Source: Bin87 sp965207585
GTDB lineage: Bacteria; Chloroflexota; Dehalococcoidia; Lucifugimonadales; UBA3495
Length of the DNA: 64,000 bases
NCBI GenBank assembly: GCA_965207585.1
Contig: CBDBMT010000003.1
Location: forward strand, 868,001-932,000
Reading direction: 5' to 3'
A program made the position numbers and the translations under genes. Shown in pieces: positions 18,412 to 27,038 of this stretch. Under the pieces are notes generated by a model. The model saw nothing but the letters and a program-made list of their open reading frames with translations. It had not been told where the DNA came from and made no database searches. Position 1 is the first letter of the stretch. Every line of letters starts with the position of its first letter.

Positions 18412-19290
18412 ATGCCGAACTGGGATTTCACGCACCGCACGGCGCGGGTGAACGGGGTCAACATCCACTACGTGATCGAGGGCGACGGGTATCCGGTGGT
18501 GCTGCTGCACGGCTGGCCGGAGATGTGGTTCTCGTGGCGCAAGCAGATTCCCGTGCTGTCGCAGGACTACCAGGTGATCGTGCCCGACATGCGCGGGTTT
18601 GGTTCGTCCGAGAAGCCCTTGCAGGACTACCGGACGCGGACGGCGGCCACCGACATCTACGAGCTGGTGCGACACCTGGGTCACGACAAGATCGCCATTG
18701 TGGGTCACGATATCGGCGTGCGCGTGTCGTACCGCTACTGCCTGGACCACGAGGCCGAGGTGGACCGGCTGGCCCTGCTGGACGGCACGCATCCGCTGGA
18801 GCAGCTGGGCCCGCAGACTCCGGAAGGCGTGCGCGAGCGGTGGCACTCGTATTTTCACCAGATACCCGACCTGCCCGAGCACCTGGTGCGGGGCAACGAG
18901 GAGGCTTACCTGCGTCACTTCTACCGCAACTGGTCGGTGAACCAGGCGATGATGTCGGACGAGGAGGTAGCGGTGTATGCCACGGCCTACTCGCAGCCGG
19001 GCGCGTTGCGCGGCGGGTTCTCCTACTACCGCGCCGCCGCCTACGAGGACCCGCCCGACTGGCGCGCTGACGCGGAGCGAGTGCTGAACATCCCCGTGCT
19101 GTACCTGTGGGGCGAGCGGCGCCAGCGCACCTCGGCGGCCGGCGGGCTGGATCCCGAGGCGTCGTGGCAGAAGGCGGCGTCGAACCTGCGCACGCAGTTC
19201 ATCGCCGGCGGCGGGCACTTCCTGCACGAGGAGAAGCCCGACGAGGTGAACGCGGCGCTGCTGGCGTTCCTGGGCGAGATCAGCAGTTAG
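18412..19290 (+). CDS. Alpha/beta hydrolase, epoxide-hydrolase/haloalkane-dehalogenase type
   Basis: A 292-residue alpha/beta hydrolase. The oxyanion motif HGWPEMWFSW lies near residue 33. The nucleophile elbow reads GHDIGVRV, so the nucleophile is Asp (near residue 104), as in epoxide hydrolases and dehalogenases and unlike esterases. The acid/base His is in GGGHFLHEEKP near the end. It would open epoxides or remove halides; the substrate is not predictable. The ATG at 18412 follows GAAGGAG and excludes an upstream in-frame ATG located inside the palindrome. Confidence 0.85.
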   Translation: MPNWDFTHRTARVNGVNIHYVIEGDGYPVVLLHGWPEMWFSWRKQIPVLSQDYQVIVPDMRGFGSSEKPLQDYRTRTAATDIYELVRHLGHDKIAIVGHDIGVRVSYRYCLDHEAEVDRLALLDGTHPLEQLGPQTPEGVRERWHSYFHQIPDLPEHLVRGNEEAYLRHFYRNWSVNQAMMSDEEVAVYATAYSQPGALRGGFSYYRAAAYEDPPDWRADAERVLNIPVLYLWGERRQRTSAAGGLDPEASWQKAASNLRTQFIAGGGHFLHEEKPDEVNAALLAFLGEISS

Positions 19291-19334
19291 GCAGGAGGAA
19301 GGTGCTATGCTGGGAGTGCACCGGGAGAATTAAG

Positions 19335-19718
19335 ATGACCATGCCGGAACCCAAGCCGCTGCTGACGCGGGAAGACCTGCCACTGGACGCCATCGCCGAG
19401 ATCTGCCAGCGGTGGGGCGTGCGGGAGATGGCAGTTGACCCCGGCCGCGTACGCCCTGGTCCAAACCCATTCCCATGGCTGCCCGACGACGACCCTTTTG
19501 AATCGATTGACCTCTATCTGATAGTAGATTTTGGTCCCGGAGAACGCAGTTGGGGATTCAGCAAGAACCGCACGCCAGTGAACAAAGACCTATACTATCT
19601 GCTGGGCAGCCGGGTGTGGATTGAGGAGAAAGCAAGCCTCGAAAGGCACATCGCCGACGGCGCGGAGTGGGCCAAGCGCGAAATGGAAAGGCGCGATGTT
19701 ATCTACACCGCCGAGTGA
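19335..19718 (+). CDS. Degenerate MntA-like nucleotidyltransferase (antitoxin)
   Basis: The 127-residue protein keeps the outline of a minimal nucleotidyltransferase: LDAIAEICQRWGVREMAV, then a SIDLYLIVDFGPGER strand and a C-terminal LLGSRVW segment. The catalytic GS motif is replaced by DPGRV, and the DxD metal pair is reduced to SID. In MntA/HepT modules, MntA AMPylates the HEPN toxin; this one looks unable to. GGGAG lies 7 bases before the start. The HEPN gene overlaps its end by 23 bases. Confidence 0.6.
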   Translation: MTMPEPKPLLTREDLPLDAIAEICQRWGVREMAVDPGRVRPGPNPFPWLPDDDPFESIDLYLIVDFGPGERSWGFSKNRTPVNKDLYYLLGSRVWIEEKASLERHIADGAEWAKREMERRDVIYTAE

Positions 19719-20073
19719 ACGCGGCCCTGACGAAAACGACCGCCTCTTGCAGTTGAACCATTGGTGCGAAGTCATCGCATGGCTACGCCAAAACTATACC
19801 GATGACTTCCATGATGGCGATTTCAGAACACGCTTCGCCTTCTACCATGCAATCTGTCTGCTGGCCGATATGGTCAGGCAAACCCAGCGGTCGGCCCCGG
19901 CGCTCTTGCGGTCAATTCCTGGCGTTGACTGGAACGGGCTTATTGATATGAGAGTGGAACTCGCTCATATTCCGTGGCGAGTGGAATCAGATGCGGTTTG
20001 GGAGACGGTAACGGAGTCCGTGCCTGCATTGCATTTGGAAGTGCGCCGCGCCATCGCAGAACGGCCGGAATAG
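19696..20073 (+). CDS. HEPN-domain protein (HepT-like toxin)
   Basis: A 125-residue helical protein. Its C-terminal half has MRVELAHIPWRV, which contains the HEPN RNase motif R-x4-H. HepT toxins are RNases held in check by MntA-type enzymes. Overlap with the preceding nucleotidyltransferase-like gene supports a toxin-antitoxin pair. The family match beyond the motif is weak, so function is inferred from context. Confidence 0.6.
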   Translation: MLSTPPSERGPDENDRLLQLNHWCEVIAWLRQNYTDDFHDGDFRTRFAFYHAICLLADMVRQTQRSAPALLRSIPGVDWNGLIDMRVELAHIPWRVESDAVWETVTESVPALHLEVRRAIAERPE

Positions 20074-20097
20074 TGACACATTCCTTTCGACCAACGC

Positions 20098-20124
20098 AAA
20101 GGCCCCGCCGGTGAGCGGGGCTTT
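20098..20124. terminator. Bidirectional terminator between convergent genes
   Basis: AAAGGCCCCGC, loop CGGTGA, GCGGGGCTTT: an A-tract stem-loop T-tract hairpin with one bulged G. It lies between the plus-strand HEPN gene and the minus-strand LLM gene, so it could end both transcripts. Confidence 0.8.
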
Positions 20125-20151
20125 CGCAATTCTGGCGGGTGATGTCCGTCA

Positions 20152-21231
20152 CTATCGCAGGGCGGGGCCGACCTCCTCGGCGTAGAGGCGGATGGACTTC
20201 TGGACGCGCTCGGCCGGCACCGTGCCTCCCAGGTTGGGCTCCATGATGAAGCCGGTCAGGCCCAGGTCGTCGCGCAGGGAGATCAGGCGCTCGGCAACCT
20301 GCTCGGGCGTGCCGTAGGCTACCCGGTCCACCAGGAGATCGTCGTAGGTGGTGTTGAGCAACTGCTCGGCGCGCTGGCGTCGCTCTTCGGTGGCGTTGGC
20401 GCCCTCGGCCTCCACGGTGCGGATGTAAGTGTCGGCGGTGCGACGGAAGGCGCGCATGGTGCTCTCTTCAGTGTCGGCGCGGACCTCCTCCATGGAGTCG
20501 CCCACGTAGATGGGCATGCGCACGTAGGCGTCGTCCACGTCGTGGCCGCTGGCGGCGGCGGTCTCGCGGTAGAGCTTCAGGTTGCTGGCAACTTGGGGGA
20601 TGCCCTGGCCGCGCACGCCGGTGACCAGCGGGAAACCCAACTCCCCGATGATTCGGAAGGTATCCACCGAGTTGGCGGCGATGCGAATGGGCGGGTGGGG
20701 TTGCTGGTAGGGGCGCGGCGTCACGACCACGTCGTCCATGTTGTAGTAGTGGCCGTGGTGGTCGAACCGGTAGTTGTTCCACGCCTTGAGGATGATCTCC
20801 AGGGCCTCGGCAAACCGCTCGCGGCTTTCGTCGAAGGGGACACCATAGCCCTGATAGGACCGGGGGAAGCTGCTGCGTCCGATGCCGAAGTCCAGGCGGC
20901 CCCTGGAGATGTTGTCGACGGTGGCGGCTTCCTCGGCCAGGCGGATGGGATGGGCCAGGGGCAGCACGCTGACGCCGGTGCCGACGCGGACTCGCTCGGT
21001 GCGGGCGGCGATGATGCCGGCCATCATCAGCGGGACCGACGAAACCGACGGGATGCCGGCTCCGCCCGGGTCGGTGGGCGTGCGCGGCGCGGCAAAGTGG
21101 CGCTCGGCCAGCCAGACCCCGTCGATGCCCTTTTCGTCAGCAAGCTGAGCCACGGTAAAAGCCTCGTCGAAGGCTTCGTCCTGGGTGCGGCCCTCGCGGT
21201 AATCGCATTCCATTACCAGACCGACATGCAT
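20152..21231 (-). CDS. LLM-class flavin-dependent oxidoreductase
   Basis: A 359-residue luciferase-like TIM barrel. Key segments are MHVGLVMECDYREG, GIDGVWLAERHFAAP (about residues 37-51), RVRVGTGVSVLPLAHPIRLAEEAATVD (in pieces near 91-117) and GRLDFGIGRSSFPRSY. The AERHF pattern places it with the alkanal monooxygenase-like group rather than the F420 group at 15572. The substrate is unknown. GAGGAGG precedes the ATG by 6 bases. Confidence 0.85.
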   Translation of the reverse strand: MHVGLVMECDYREGRTQDEAFDEAFTVAQLADEKGIDGVWLAERHFAAPRTPTDPGGAGIPSVSSVPLMMAGIIAARTERVRVGTGVSVLPLAHPIRLAEEAATVDNISRGRLDFGIGRSSFPRSYQGYGVPFDESRERFAEALEIILKAWNNYRFDHHGHYYNMDDVVVTPRPYQQPHPPIRIAANSVDTFRIIGELGFPLVTGVRGQGIPQVASNLKLYRETAAASGHDVDDAYVRMPIYVGDSMEEVRADTEESTMRAFRRTADTYIRTVEAEGANATEERRQRAEQLLNTTYDDLLVDRVAYGTPEQVAERLISLRDDLGLTGFIMEPNLGGTVPAERVQKSIRLYAEEVGPALR

Positions 21232-21255
21232 GGTGATCCTCCTCAATCTGAGACT

Positions 21256-21342
21256 CGTCATTCCCGCGAAAGCGGGAATCCAGAGCGTGCGCGTTGTCTG
21301 TCCGTGGCGGACGTCTGGATTCCGGCTTCCGCCGGAATGACG
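21256..21342. repeat. REP-like double hairpin (CGTCATTCCCGC type)
   Basis: CGTCATTCC at the left end is matched by GGAATGACG at the right end. Inside are two local hairpins, ATTCCCGCGAAAGCGGGAAT and ATTCCGGCTTCCGCCGGAAT, linked by TCCAGA/TCTGGA. It is the familiar dispersed bacterial repeat that encodes SFPRKRESR or GESRNPE peptides when read through. It sits upstream of the LLM gene. Confidence 0.85.
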
Positions 21343-21373
21343 GGTAGGTGATTAGCTGATGGCGGGGAAACGG

Positions 21374-21583
21374 CTAGCTTTCGATGAAGGTGTTGGGCGC
21401 CGTCAGGAACCTGGTGCGGCACTGCAAGGTGCAGAAATAGTACCACTCGCCGTTGAAGAAGCTGCGGGTGCCGGCGTTGGGGTCAACCTCGTTGGCCCCG
21501 TGCATGGTCTGGCCGGTGGTGGCGCGGGCGCTGTCCTCGTTGATTACGGTCTTGCAGACGGGGCAAACGGGATCTGCGGGCAT
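21374..21583 (-). CDS. YHS-domain-like small protein
   Basis: A 69-residue protein with DPVCPVCKTVINE near the start and FNGEWYYFCTLQCRTRF near the end: two Cys pairs and the aromatic FxGxxYYFC pattern of YHS domains, which often bind metals. It probably handles a metal ion or is a small partner of the neighbouring oxidoreductases. The ATG at 21583 follows GGAGGG by 9 bases. REP-like repeats flank it on both sides. Confidence 0.7.
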   Translation of the reverse strand: MPADPVCPVCKTVINEDSARATTGQTMHGANEVDPNAGTRSFFNGEWYYFCTLQCRTRFLTAPNTFIES

Positions 21584-21611
21584 TGTCGGGCTCCCTCCTG
21601 TTATGGTCAAA

Positions 21612-21650
21612 TTCTCCTCGTCATTCCGGCTTTCGCCGGAATCCGGAGAA
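21612..21650. repeat. REP-like single hairpin
   Basis: CATTCCGGCTTTCGCCGGAAT forms a compact hairpin, nested inside outer arms TTCTCC and GGAGAA. It has the same core as one half of the repeat at 21256 and the in-gene copy at 58511. Confidence 0.75.
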
Positions 21651-21683
21651 CCGTTGTCGTAGTGGTCAGTCGCTCCTGGCAGG

Positions 21684-22874
21684 TCAGGCGACGGCTTCGA
21701 TGTTCATGCCGAGGCGCACCCGGCCGGGCTGGGCCATCAAGGAACGGGCGACCCGGGCGCGGTGCTCGAAGCTGGTGCCCAGGCGCATGGTCCAGGCGGT
21801 GACGCGGCGGTACCAGAGGTGCAGGTCGAACTCCATCATGAAGCCGATGCCGCCGTGGATCTGCTGGGAAGAGCGCACCGTGGCCTGGCACTTGTCGTTG
21901 GTGAATGCCTTGGCCTGGGATACCTCTACGCTGTAAGGCAGCCCGGCGTCCAGCTTCCACAGGGCCTCGTAGGTGAGCAGCTGGGCCCCGTCGCACCAGA
22001 CGATCATGTCGGCGCAGAGGTGCTGGATGGACTGGAAGCCGGCGATGGGCCGGCCGAAGGCCACGCGGTTCTTGGCGTATTCGATGGCCATCTCGGCGTC
22101 CTTGCGGGCCGCGCCGATGATCTGGGTGCAGAGCAGGGCGGTGCCGGTGTCCAGCATCTCGGACGTGGCCGGCCAGCCCTGGTTGACCTCCCCGATAACG
22201 TTGCTCAGGGGGATGCGGACGTTGGTCAGCTCGAGCTTGCTCTGGGAGTCCTTGGCCAGCGTGGTGAGGCGCGTCTCGGTGATGCCGGCGGAATTGGCGG
22301 GCACGATGGCCAGGGTGATGCCGGCGCTGTCGTCCGTGCTCCCTTCTAATGAGGGAGCGGCGGTGCGGACCGCCATTACCACCAGCTCGGCGGCGGAGAA
22401 GTTGTCAACGAAGTGCTTGATGCCGTTGATCACCAGGCTGTCGCCGTCCACTTCGCCGCGGCACTGGACGGCGTCGGCGCGCAGGCGCGGGTCCTGCTCC
22501 TGCACCGCCCAAGTCATGATCAGGTCGCCGCGGGCGACGCGGGGCAGGATGCTCTGCTTCTGCTCGTCGGAGCCGTGGTTGGCGACGGCCAGGGCGGCGG
22601 TTGCGGTGCTGTGGAAGGGCACCGGAGCGATGGCGCGGCCGCACTCCTCCAGGATCAGGCCGAGGTAGGTGACGGGCAGGCCGCCGCCGCCGTAGGTCTC
22701 GGGCAGGGAGATGCCGAACCAGCCGAGGCTGGCCATCTGCTCCCACAACTCCACGGAATAGCCGCGCTCGTCCTGCTCGATGGCGCGGGCCAGGCTGGGC
22801 GGGCATTCCGCGTCCAGGAACTCCCGGGCGGCGTTCTTGACCATCAACTCTTCTTCGGTGGGTAATACGTTCAT
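21684..22874 (-). CDS. Acyl-CoA dehydrogenase (FadE-like)
   Basis: The 396-residue protein begins with ELMVKNAAREFLDAECPPSL and has SLPETYGGGGLPVTYLGLILEE, a mid-domain VQEQDPRLRADAV region and the C-terminal RSSQQIHGGIGFMMEFDLHLWYRR (in pieces). These are typical of FAD-dependent acyl-CoA dehydrogenases of steroid/sterol-side-chain type. The substrate is unknown. A hairpin at 22338-22358 adds an APSLEGST surface-loop peptide. Confidence 0.88.
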   Translation of the reverse strand: MNVLPTEEELMVKNAAREFLDAECPPSLARAIEQDERGYSVELWEQMASLGWFGISLPETYGGGGLPVTYLGLILEECGRAIAPVPFHSTATAALAVANHGSDEQKQSILPRVARGDLIMTWAVQEQDPRLRADAVQCRGEVDGDSLVINGIKHFVDNFSAAELVVMAVRTAAPSLEGSTDDSAGITLAIVPANSAGITETRLTTLAKDSQSKLELTNVRIPLSNVIGEVNQGWPATSEMLDTGTALLCTQIIGAARKDAEMAIEYAKNRVAFGRPIAGFQSIQHLCADMIVWCDGAQLLTYEALWKLDAGLPYSVEVSQAKAFTNDKCQATVRSSQQIHGGIGFMMEFDLHLWYRRVTAWTMRLGTSFEHRARVARSLMAQPGRVRLGMNIEAVA

Positions 22875-22935
22875 CGTGCCTCGGTGTAGGGTGATTTGTA
22901 ATGATCAGGTTTAGGAAGACCGAAACAAAAAGCCG

Positions 22936-23316
22936 TTAGTTGTCAACGGGAGGTAGGCCGACCAGTTGCCGAACTAAGTTGACAAAGTTGGTCACGTCAC
23001 TCAAATGCCGGGCGATGGTGTGTTCGTCCATACGGTCGCTGTAAAAATTGCGGTGCAAAGCTTCAGCATTTCTCGCCCATACGGACACTTCGTAACGCCC
23101 GGTTTCCCCGGCTATTCTCGACACCACTTCGGACTGAAAGTCCTTGTGTTCCCGATAATTCCAGCCGCGTATGCCGGCAATGAAAATAGCGGCGTGGGCC
23201 GCAGCTCCCCAGCCTTTTTCGGAAGCTTGCAACAATCCTCCATTGTTCAAGTATTCCCAACTGCGGAGCAAGAAATCAGCGCTGATTAAGGCGTGGTCAG
23301 CATTGAATTCAGACAT
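22936..23316 (-). CDS. PaREP1/HEPN-like protein, single domain
   Basis: The 126-residue helical protein contains LLQASEKGWGAAAHAAIFIA, matching the PaREP1/HEPN-type helix pair also seen twice in the gene just upstream. PaREP1-type proteins are of unknown function, sometimes linked to RNA cleavage or toxin modules. The ATG at 23316 overlaps the end of the upstream gene by 8 bases, giving translational coupling. GGGAAG precedes the start. Confidence 0.6.
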   Translation of the reverse strand: MSEFNADHALISADFLLRSWEYLNNGGLLQASEKGWGAAAHAAIFIAGIRGWNYREHKDFQSEVVSRIAGETGRYEVSVWARNAEALHRNFYSDRMDEHTIARHLSDVTNFVNLVRQLVGLPPVDN

Positions 23317-24097
23317 TGCTCTTCCCTGCACCATGCAACTCAGCGGTACGCTTTGTAAGCATACCAACTAACTGGGCAACAGCGGCGATGTCCTCGGAGA
23401 CGAGATCAGGTTGCAGCCAACGCGGATGGTAGTGACCATAGTTAGGACCAGCAGCATCGGCACTAATTTCCGGCGACAGCATTTTGGGGTACGCTGTATA
23501 GTATGCAGCGGTTTGACGCAAGTTCAAGGCACCCTGTTCACAGCTCAGGGCTTGCTCTCTCCAAGCATCATCTTTCAGCAGTGTCTGTATAATGTCATCA
23601 AAGTGATACTCGCCACGGTATTCGTGCCCGATGGCGTCGGCGTGGGCTTTAGTGGCCCATAGCGCCGCTTCCCAGCCCTTTTCCGACGCCACGGCCAGCG
23701 CACCGTTGTCCAGGCACTCCCGAGCGCGGCGCAGGATGTCGTCGGCACTCTGCCGCGGATCGGCCAGGTCCGCAATCAGGATAACCAATCGCTGCACGTC
23801 GTCCAGCCGGTGGGCAATGCTTTCGGCGTCCAACCAGTCGTACTTGGAATTATCCGACAAGGCCAGAGTGCCGACCACCCATTCTGCCACGTCGCCGCGC
23901 TCTCGGTAGTCATTGACCAGCCGGCGCGCGGCTTCTGTGAAATCAGCATCCGAGCCCTCATAGTCGGCCATAGCCCGAACGGCGGCTCGCCAGCCTACGT
24001 CGGAGGCGAGAGCTAACTCGCCCTTATCCAGCAGTTCCCGCGCCTGCCTCAGTAGCGTGTCGCAGTCGGAAACCGGCGCAGATTGCAACTGCGTCAT
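23309..24097 (-). CDS. Tandem PaREP1/HEPN-like protein
   Basis: The 262-residue protein contains two copies of the same helical module. Copy one has LLDKGELALASDVGWRAAVR (about residues 22-41), copy two has CLDNGALAVASEKGWEAALW (about residues 128-147). A third copy is the next gene. The arrangement suggests internal duplication followed by gene duplication. No nuclease motif of the R-x4-6-H type stands out, so function is open. Composition is less GC-rich than the flanking acyl-CoA dehydrogenases. Confidence 0.6.
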   Translation of the reverse strand: MTQLQSAPVSDCDTLLRQARELLDKGELALASDVGWRAAVRAMADYEGSDADFTEAARRLVNDYRERGDVAEWVVGTLALSDNSKYDWLDAESIAHRLDDVQRLVILIADLADPRQSADDILRRARECLDNGALAVASEKGWEAALWATKAHADAIGHEYRGEYHFDDIIQTLLKDDAWREQALSCEQGALNLRQTAAYYTAYPKMLSPEISADAAGPNYGHYHPRWLQPDLVSEDIAAVAQLVGMLTKRTAELHGAGKSNV

Positions 24098-24109
24098 AAC
24101 CGGCTCTGC

Positions 24110-25312
24110 CTACACGCGCGGCATGCCCAGGCCGCGGCGGGCCACCTGGTCGCGCATGACCTGGACGCTGCCGTGGTTGATGCCGCTCTGGAAGGCGCCC
24201 ATCAGGTTGTGGGCAAACACGCCGCTCTCGATGGCGTCCTCGGAGCCGTTGAGCAGCTGGCCGTAGGGCCCGAGCATCTGGGCGATGGTCTCGGTGGTGC
24301 GGACGCCGTGCTCGGGGGCGAAGACCTTCTCGGCGGAGCCCTCGTAGGTGAAGACGCCGTCGGACTCGACGATGGACATGCTGCGCAGGGTCATCAGACG
24401 GCAGACCTGGCCCTCGATCCACATGTCGGCCAGGCGGTCGCGCATGGTGGGGTCTTCGCGCATGGCGTACCCCTCGATCTCGTTGTCCTTGACCCAGTTG
24501 ACGATGTCCTCGTCGCGCTGGATGGAGATCAGGTAGCGGGACGCGCCCACGCGGTCGAGGTTGAGGCCCATGGCGCCGACGTACCAGCCCTGGTTCTCCT
24601 CGCCCAGCATGCAGGACGCGGGGACGCGGACGTTCTCGAAGAAGGTCTCGTTGGTGCGGTTGTCGCCGTAGGTGGTGCCTAGGGGCGCCGGCGGGTTGTT
24701 CTGGATGGTCCACAGGGGGCGGACGGTGATGCCGGGCGTGTCCATGGGGATGAGGAAGATGCTGATGCCGCGGTGACGGGGAGCGTCGGGGTCGGTGCGG
24801 GCCATCAGGTAGATATGCGTGGCGTAGTGCGCGGCGGTGGTGTACATCTTCTGGCCGTTGATGACGTACTCGTCGCCGTCGCGGACGGCGCGGCACTGGA
24901 GGCCGGCCAGGTCGGCGCCGGCCTGGGGTTCGGTGAAGCCCAGGGCAAAGCTGATCTCGCCGCGGATGATGCCGGGCAGGAACTCCTGCTTCTGCTCCTC
25001 GGTGCCGGCGGCCAGGATGGCCGGCGCGCCGGAGCCGGCGCCGCCCACGGTGATGCCGGCGCGGGCGAACTCCTCTTCCACGATGTACTGGTCGATGCGG
25101 CTGCCGGCCTGACCGCCATATTCCTTAGGCCAGGATATGCCGATCCAGCCGCGCTCGGCGATGTGCGCGTACATCTCGCGGGTCTTGGGCCCGCGGCGGC
25201 GGATGCCGGTGTCCTCGAGCTCAGCGACGATTTCGGGGGTTACGTTTTCCGCAATGAACTGCTGGACTTCGGCGCGCAGGGCTTCCTGTTCGGGGGTGAA
25301 TGCGAATTCCAT
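24110..25312 (-). CDS. Acyl-CoA dehydrogenase (FadE-like)
   Basis: A 400-residue acyl-CoA dehydrogenase beginning MEFAFTPEQEALRAEVQQFI. Visible are WPKEYGGQAGSRIDQYIVEE, the FAD/substrate segment FALGFTEPQAGADLA (about residues 134-148), KMYTTAAHYATHIYL and a C-terminal LMGAFQSGINHGSVQVMRDQ. The usual Arg/Gly-rich end is short. It is a different paralogue from those at 21684 and 57907. The ATG at 25312 was chosen as the family-typical start. Confidence 0.88.
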   Translation of the reverse strand: MEFAFTPEQEALRAEVQQFIAENVTPEIVAELEDTGIRRRGPKTREMYAHIAERGWIGISWPKEYGGQAGSRIDQYIVEEEFARAGITVGGAGSGAPAILAAGTEEQKQEFLPGIIRGEISFALGFTEPQAGADLAGLQCRAVRDGDEYVINGQKMYTTAAHYATHIYLMARTDPDAPRHRGISIFLIPMDTPGITVRPLWTIQNNPPAPLGTTYGDNRTNETFFENVRVPASCMLGEENQGWYVGAMGLNLDRVGASRYLISIQRDEDIVNWVKDNEIEGYAMREDPTMRDRLADMWIEGQVCRLMTLRSMSIVESDGVFTYEGSAEKVFAPEHGVRTTETIAQMLGPYGQLLNGSEDAIESGVFAHNLMGAFQSGINHGSVQVMRDQVARRGLGMPRV

Positions 25313-25488
25313 AGCAACGCTGCCTCGTGAAAGAATGTGCCGTTCGTTTACGCCGTGCAATTATAGCGGGTCGGGCGGGAGGTGTCATTCCGGGTCTCGG
25401 GCAGGGGCGATAAAATCGCGGCATGGAGGCTTGCGGTGACTACCGCCAAACACGGATTCAATATGCTGCCCTACCAATCGGAACGCTA

Positions 25489-26988
25489 TCACCAAAAGCC
25501 GGGACGCCGGCACAAGAAATTCACCGTCTGGGCACGGCAGATGATTCTGTCCGCCTGAGGCGGACGCCGCTGGCTGTGTCCGACGACGACCGGGGAAAAC
25601 CCGTTCCCGATTTGCATTCCCGGCTTATCTATTCCCTCGCCTACCCTGCTTGAACCTACAAAGTCCAGCTTAGAGGAGAGCGCGTAAAGATTGCCATCGT
25701 GGGACGCCACGTATAGCATATCTCCCACCACTACTGGGCTGGCTGAGATCTTTCCGCCCGTCTTGAAATTCCATTCCTCTTTGCCCGTGAAGGAGTCCAG
25801 GGCATAGAGAATGCCATCCTCGGAGCCGACCAGTAACGTGTTTCCGGTCACGATTGGACCAGCCGTAATCTTCTGGTCCAGTTTGGTTGCCCACCGCTCT
25901 GAGCCGGTCCCGATGTCGAGGGAGACGACCTTACCCCCGGCGCTGGCCACATAGACCGCGTCGTGGGCAGTGGCAGGACTGAGCGCCACGCTGTCACCGA
26001 CGCTGGAGGCCCAGATCGCCCCCTGTTGGTTGGGCACACTGGGCAGCAGGCCCCACACAAAGAGATTGACCCTGGCGGCCCACCAGAGACGTTCCAGAGG
26101 CAAGGTGCTGCTGTTCCAATCCAGCGACCATACGGTCCCGCGATGAGATACGATCAAAACTTGGTCCTCGTGTATCGCAGGGGCTCCCATTATGGGCCAG
26201 CCCGCATCGTAGACGAAACGGATGCGACCGGTTTTCGCCTCCACGATGTGGAGCAAGCCATCCTGAGAAGCCACGGCCACCCTATCATCACGGTAGGCCA
26301 CCGGAGCGACAATCCATCCCCCAACGGTAAGGGTCCAGCGTTCCTGTCCGGTGGCGGCGTCAAGGGCATATAGCCGCCTATTGGTGGAGCCAATATAAAC
26401 CGTCCCATCAGCCACGATAGGCGAGGCAAGCACCGGGTTGCCGAGGTCTTTTTCCCACCGCAGCTCGCCGGTTTCGCGGTCCAGAGCGATAAAGCGTTTA
26501 TTCCGCAGACCAAAAAACAGCAGGTCGCCGGCGATGGCCGGAGAGGTGTCGGAAGGGACGACAGTGGGGAATTCCCATACCGGCTGGCCGGTATCTCTTT
26601 CCAGAGCCAGAGCACGACCATCCCCGGTAGTGATATAGATCCGGCCGGCCACGACCGCCGGTCCAGCAAGAATGGGACCGGACGTGTTGTAAGTCCACTG
26701 CACTTCCACCGGCGGCTGAGGACCCTGGTCCGGAGTAGATGCGTTGTTCTGGGCCGTCCGTCGCATCTGGGCCCAGGTCTCGGGGCCGGCATGAGCGCTA
26801 ATCCTGGTGGTGGCCTCGGGAGGGGGGAAAAACAAGGCGATCAAATTGAAGCTGATCGTAACCCACCAGAGAATCAGCCCCAAGAGCAGGGCAATGCCGA
26901 CAGTCCAGGGACGACGGCGCACGAAACGCCAGACGCGGCGCCGTAGATGCGGACGCTCGTCGGCCGATGTTGGGATGCGAGTCGTCAT
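25489..26988 (-). CDS. PQQ-type beta-propeller membrane-anchored protein (BamB-like)
   Basis: A 499-residue protein with a single N-terminal membrane helix (about residues 29-52), then repeated blades such as GRALALERDTGQPVWEFP, KRFIALDRETGELRWEK, RRLYALDAATGQERWTL and YALDSFTGKEEWNFKTGG. These are PQQ/BamB-type repeats that usually serve as extracytoplasmic scaffolds. It follows the ABC permease gene by 50 bases and may belong to that operon. The final ~35 residues are unlike a blade and are encoded partly by a GTCCGCC/GGCGGAC hairpin. Confidence 0.8.
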   Translation of the reverse strand: MTTRIPTSADERPHLRRRVWRFVRRRPWTVGIALLLGLILWWVTISFNLIALFFPPPEATTRISAHAGPETWAQMRRTAQNNASTPDQGPQPPVEVQWTYNTSGPILAGPAVVAGRIYITTGDGRALALERDTGQPVWEFPTVVPSDTSPAIAGDLLFFGLRNKRFIALDRETGELRWEKDLGNPVLASPIVADGTVYIGSTNRRLYALDAATGQERWTLTVGGWIVAPVAYRDDRVAVASQDGLLHIVEAKTGRIRFVYDAGWPIMGAPAIHEDQVLIVSHRGTVWSLDWNSSTLPLERLWWAARVNLFVWGLLPSVPNQQGAIWASSVGDSVALSPATAHDAVYVASAGGKVVSLDIGTGSERWATKLDQKITAGPIVTGNTLLVGSEDGILYALDSFTGKEEWNFKTGGKISASPVVVGDMLYVASHDGNLYALSSKLDFVGSSRVGEGIDKPGMQIGNGFSPVVVGHSQRRPPQADRIICRAQTVNFLCRRPGFW

Positions 26989-27038
26989 CTAGGCGCGCCG
27001 GTTGACGCGGTGAAATGCGCTTTCACATTGGCATCAAT

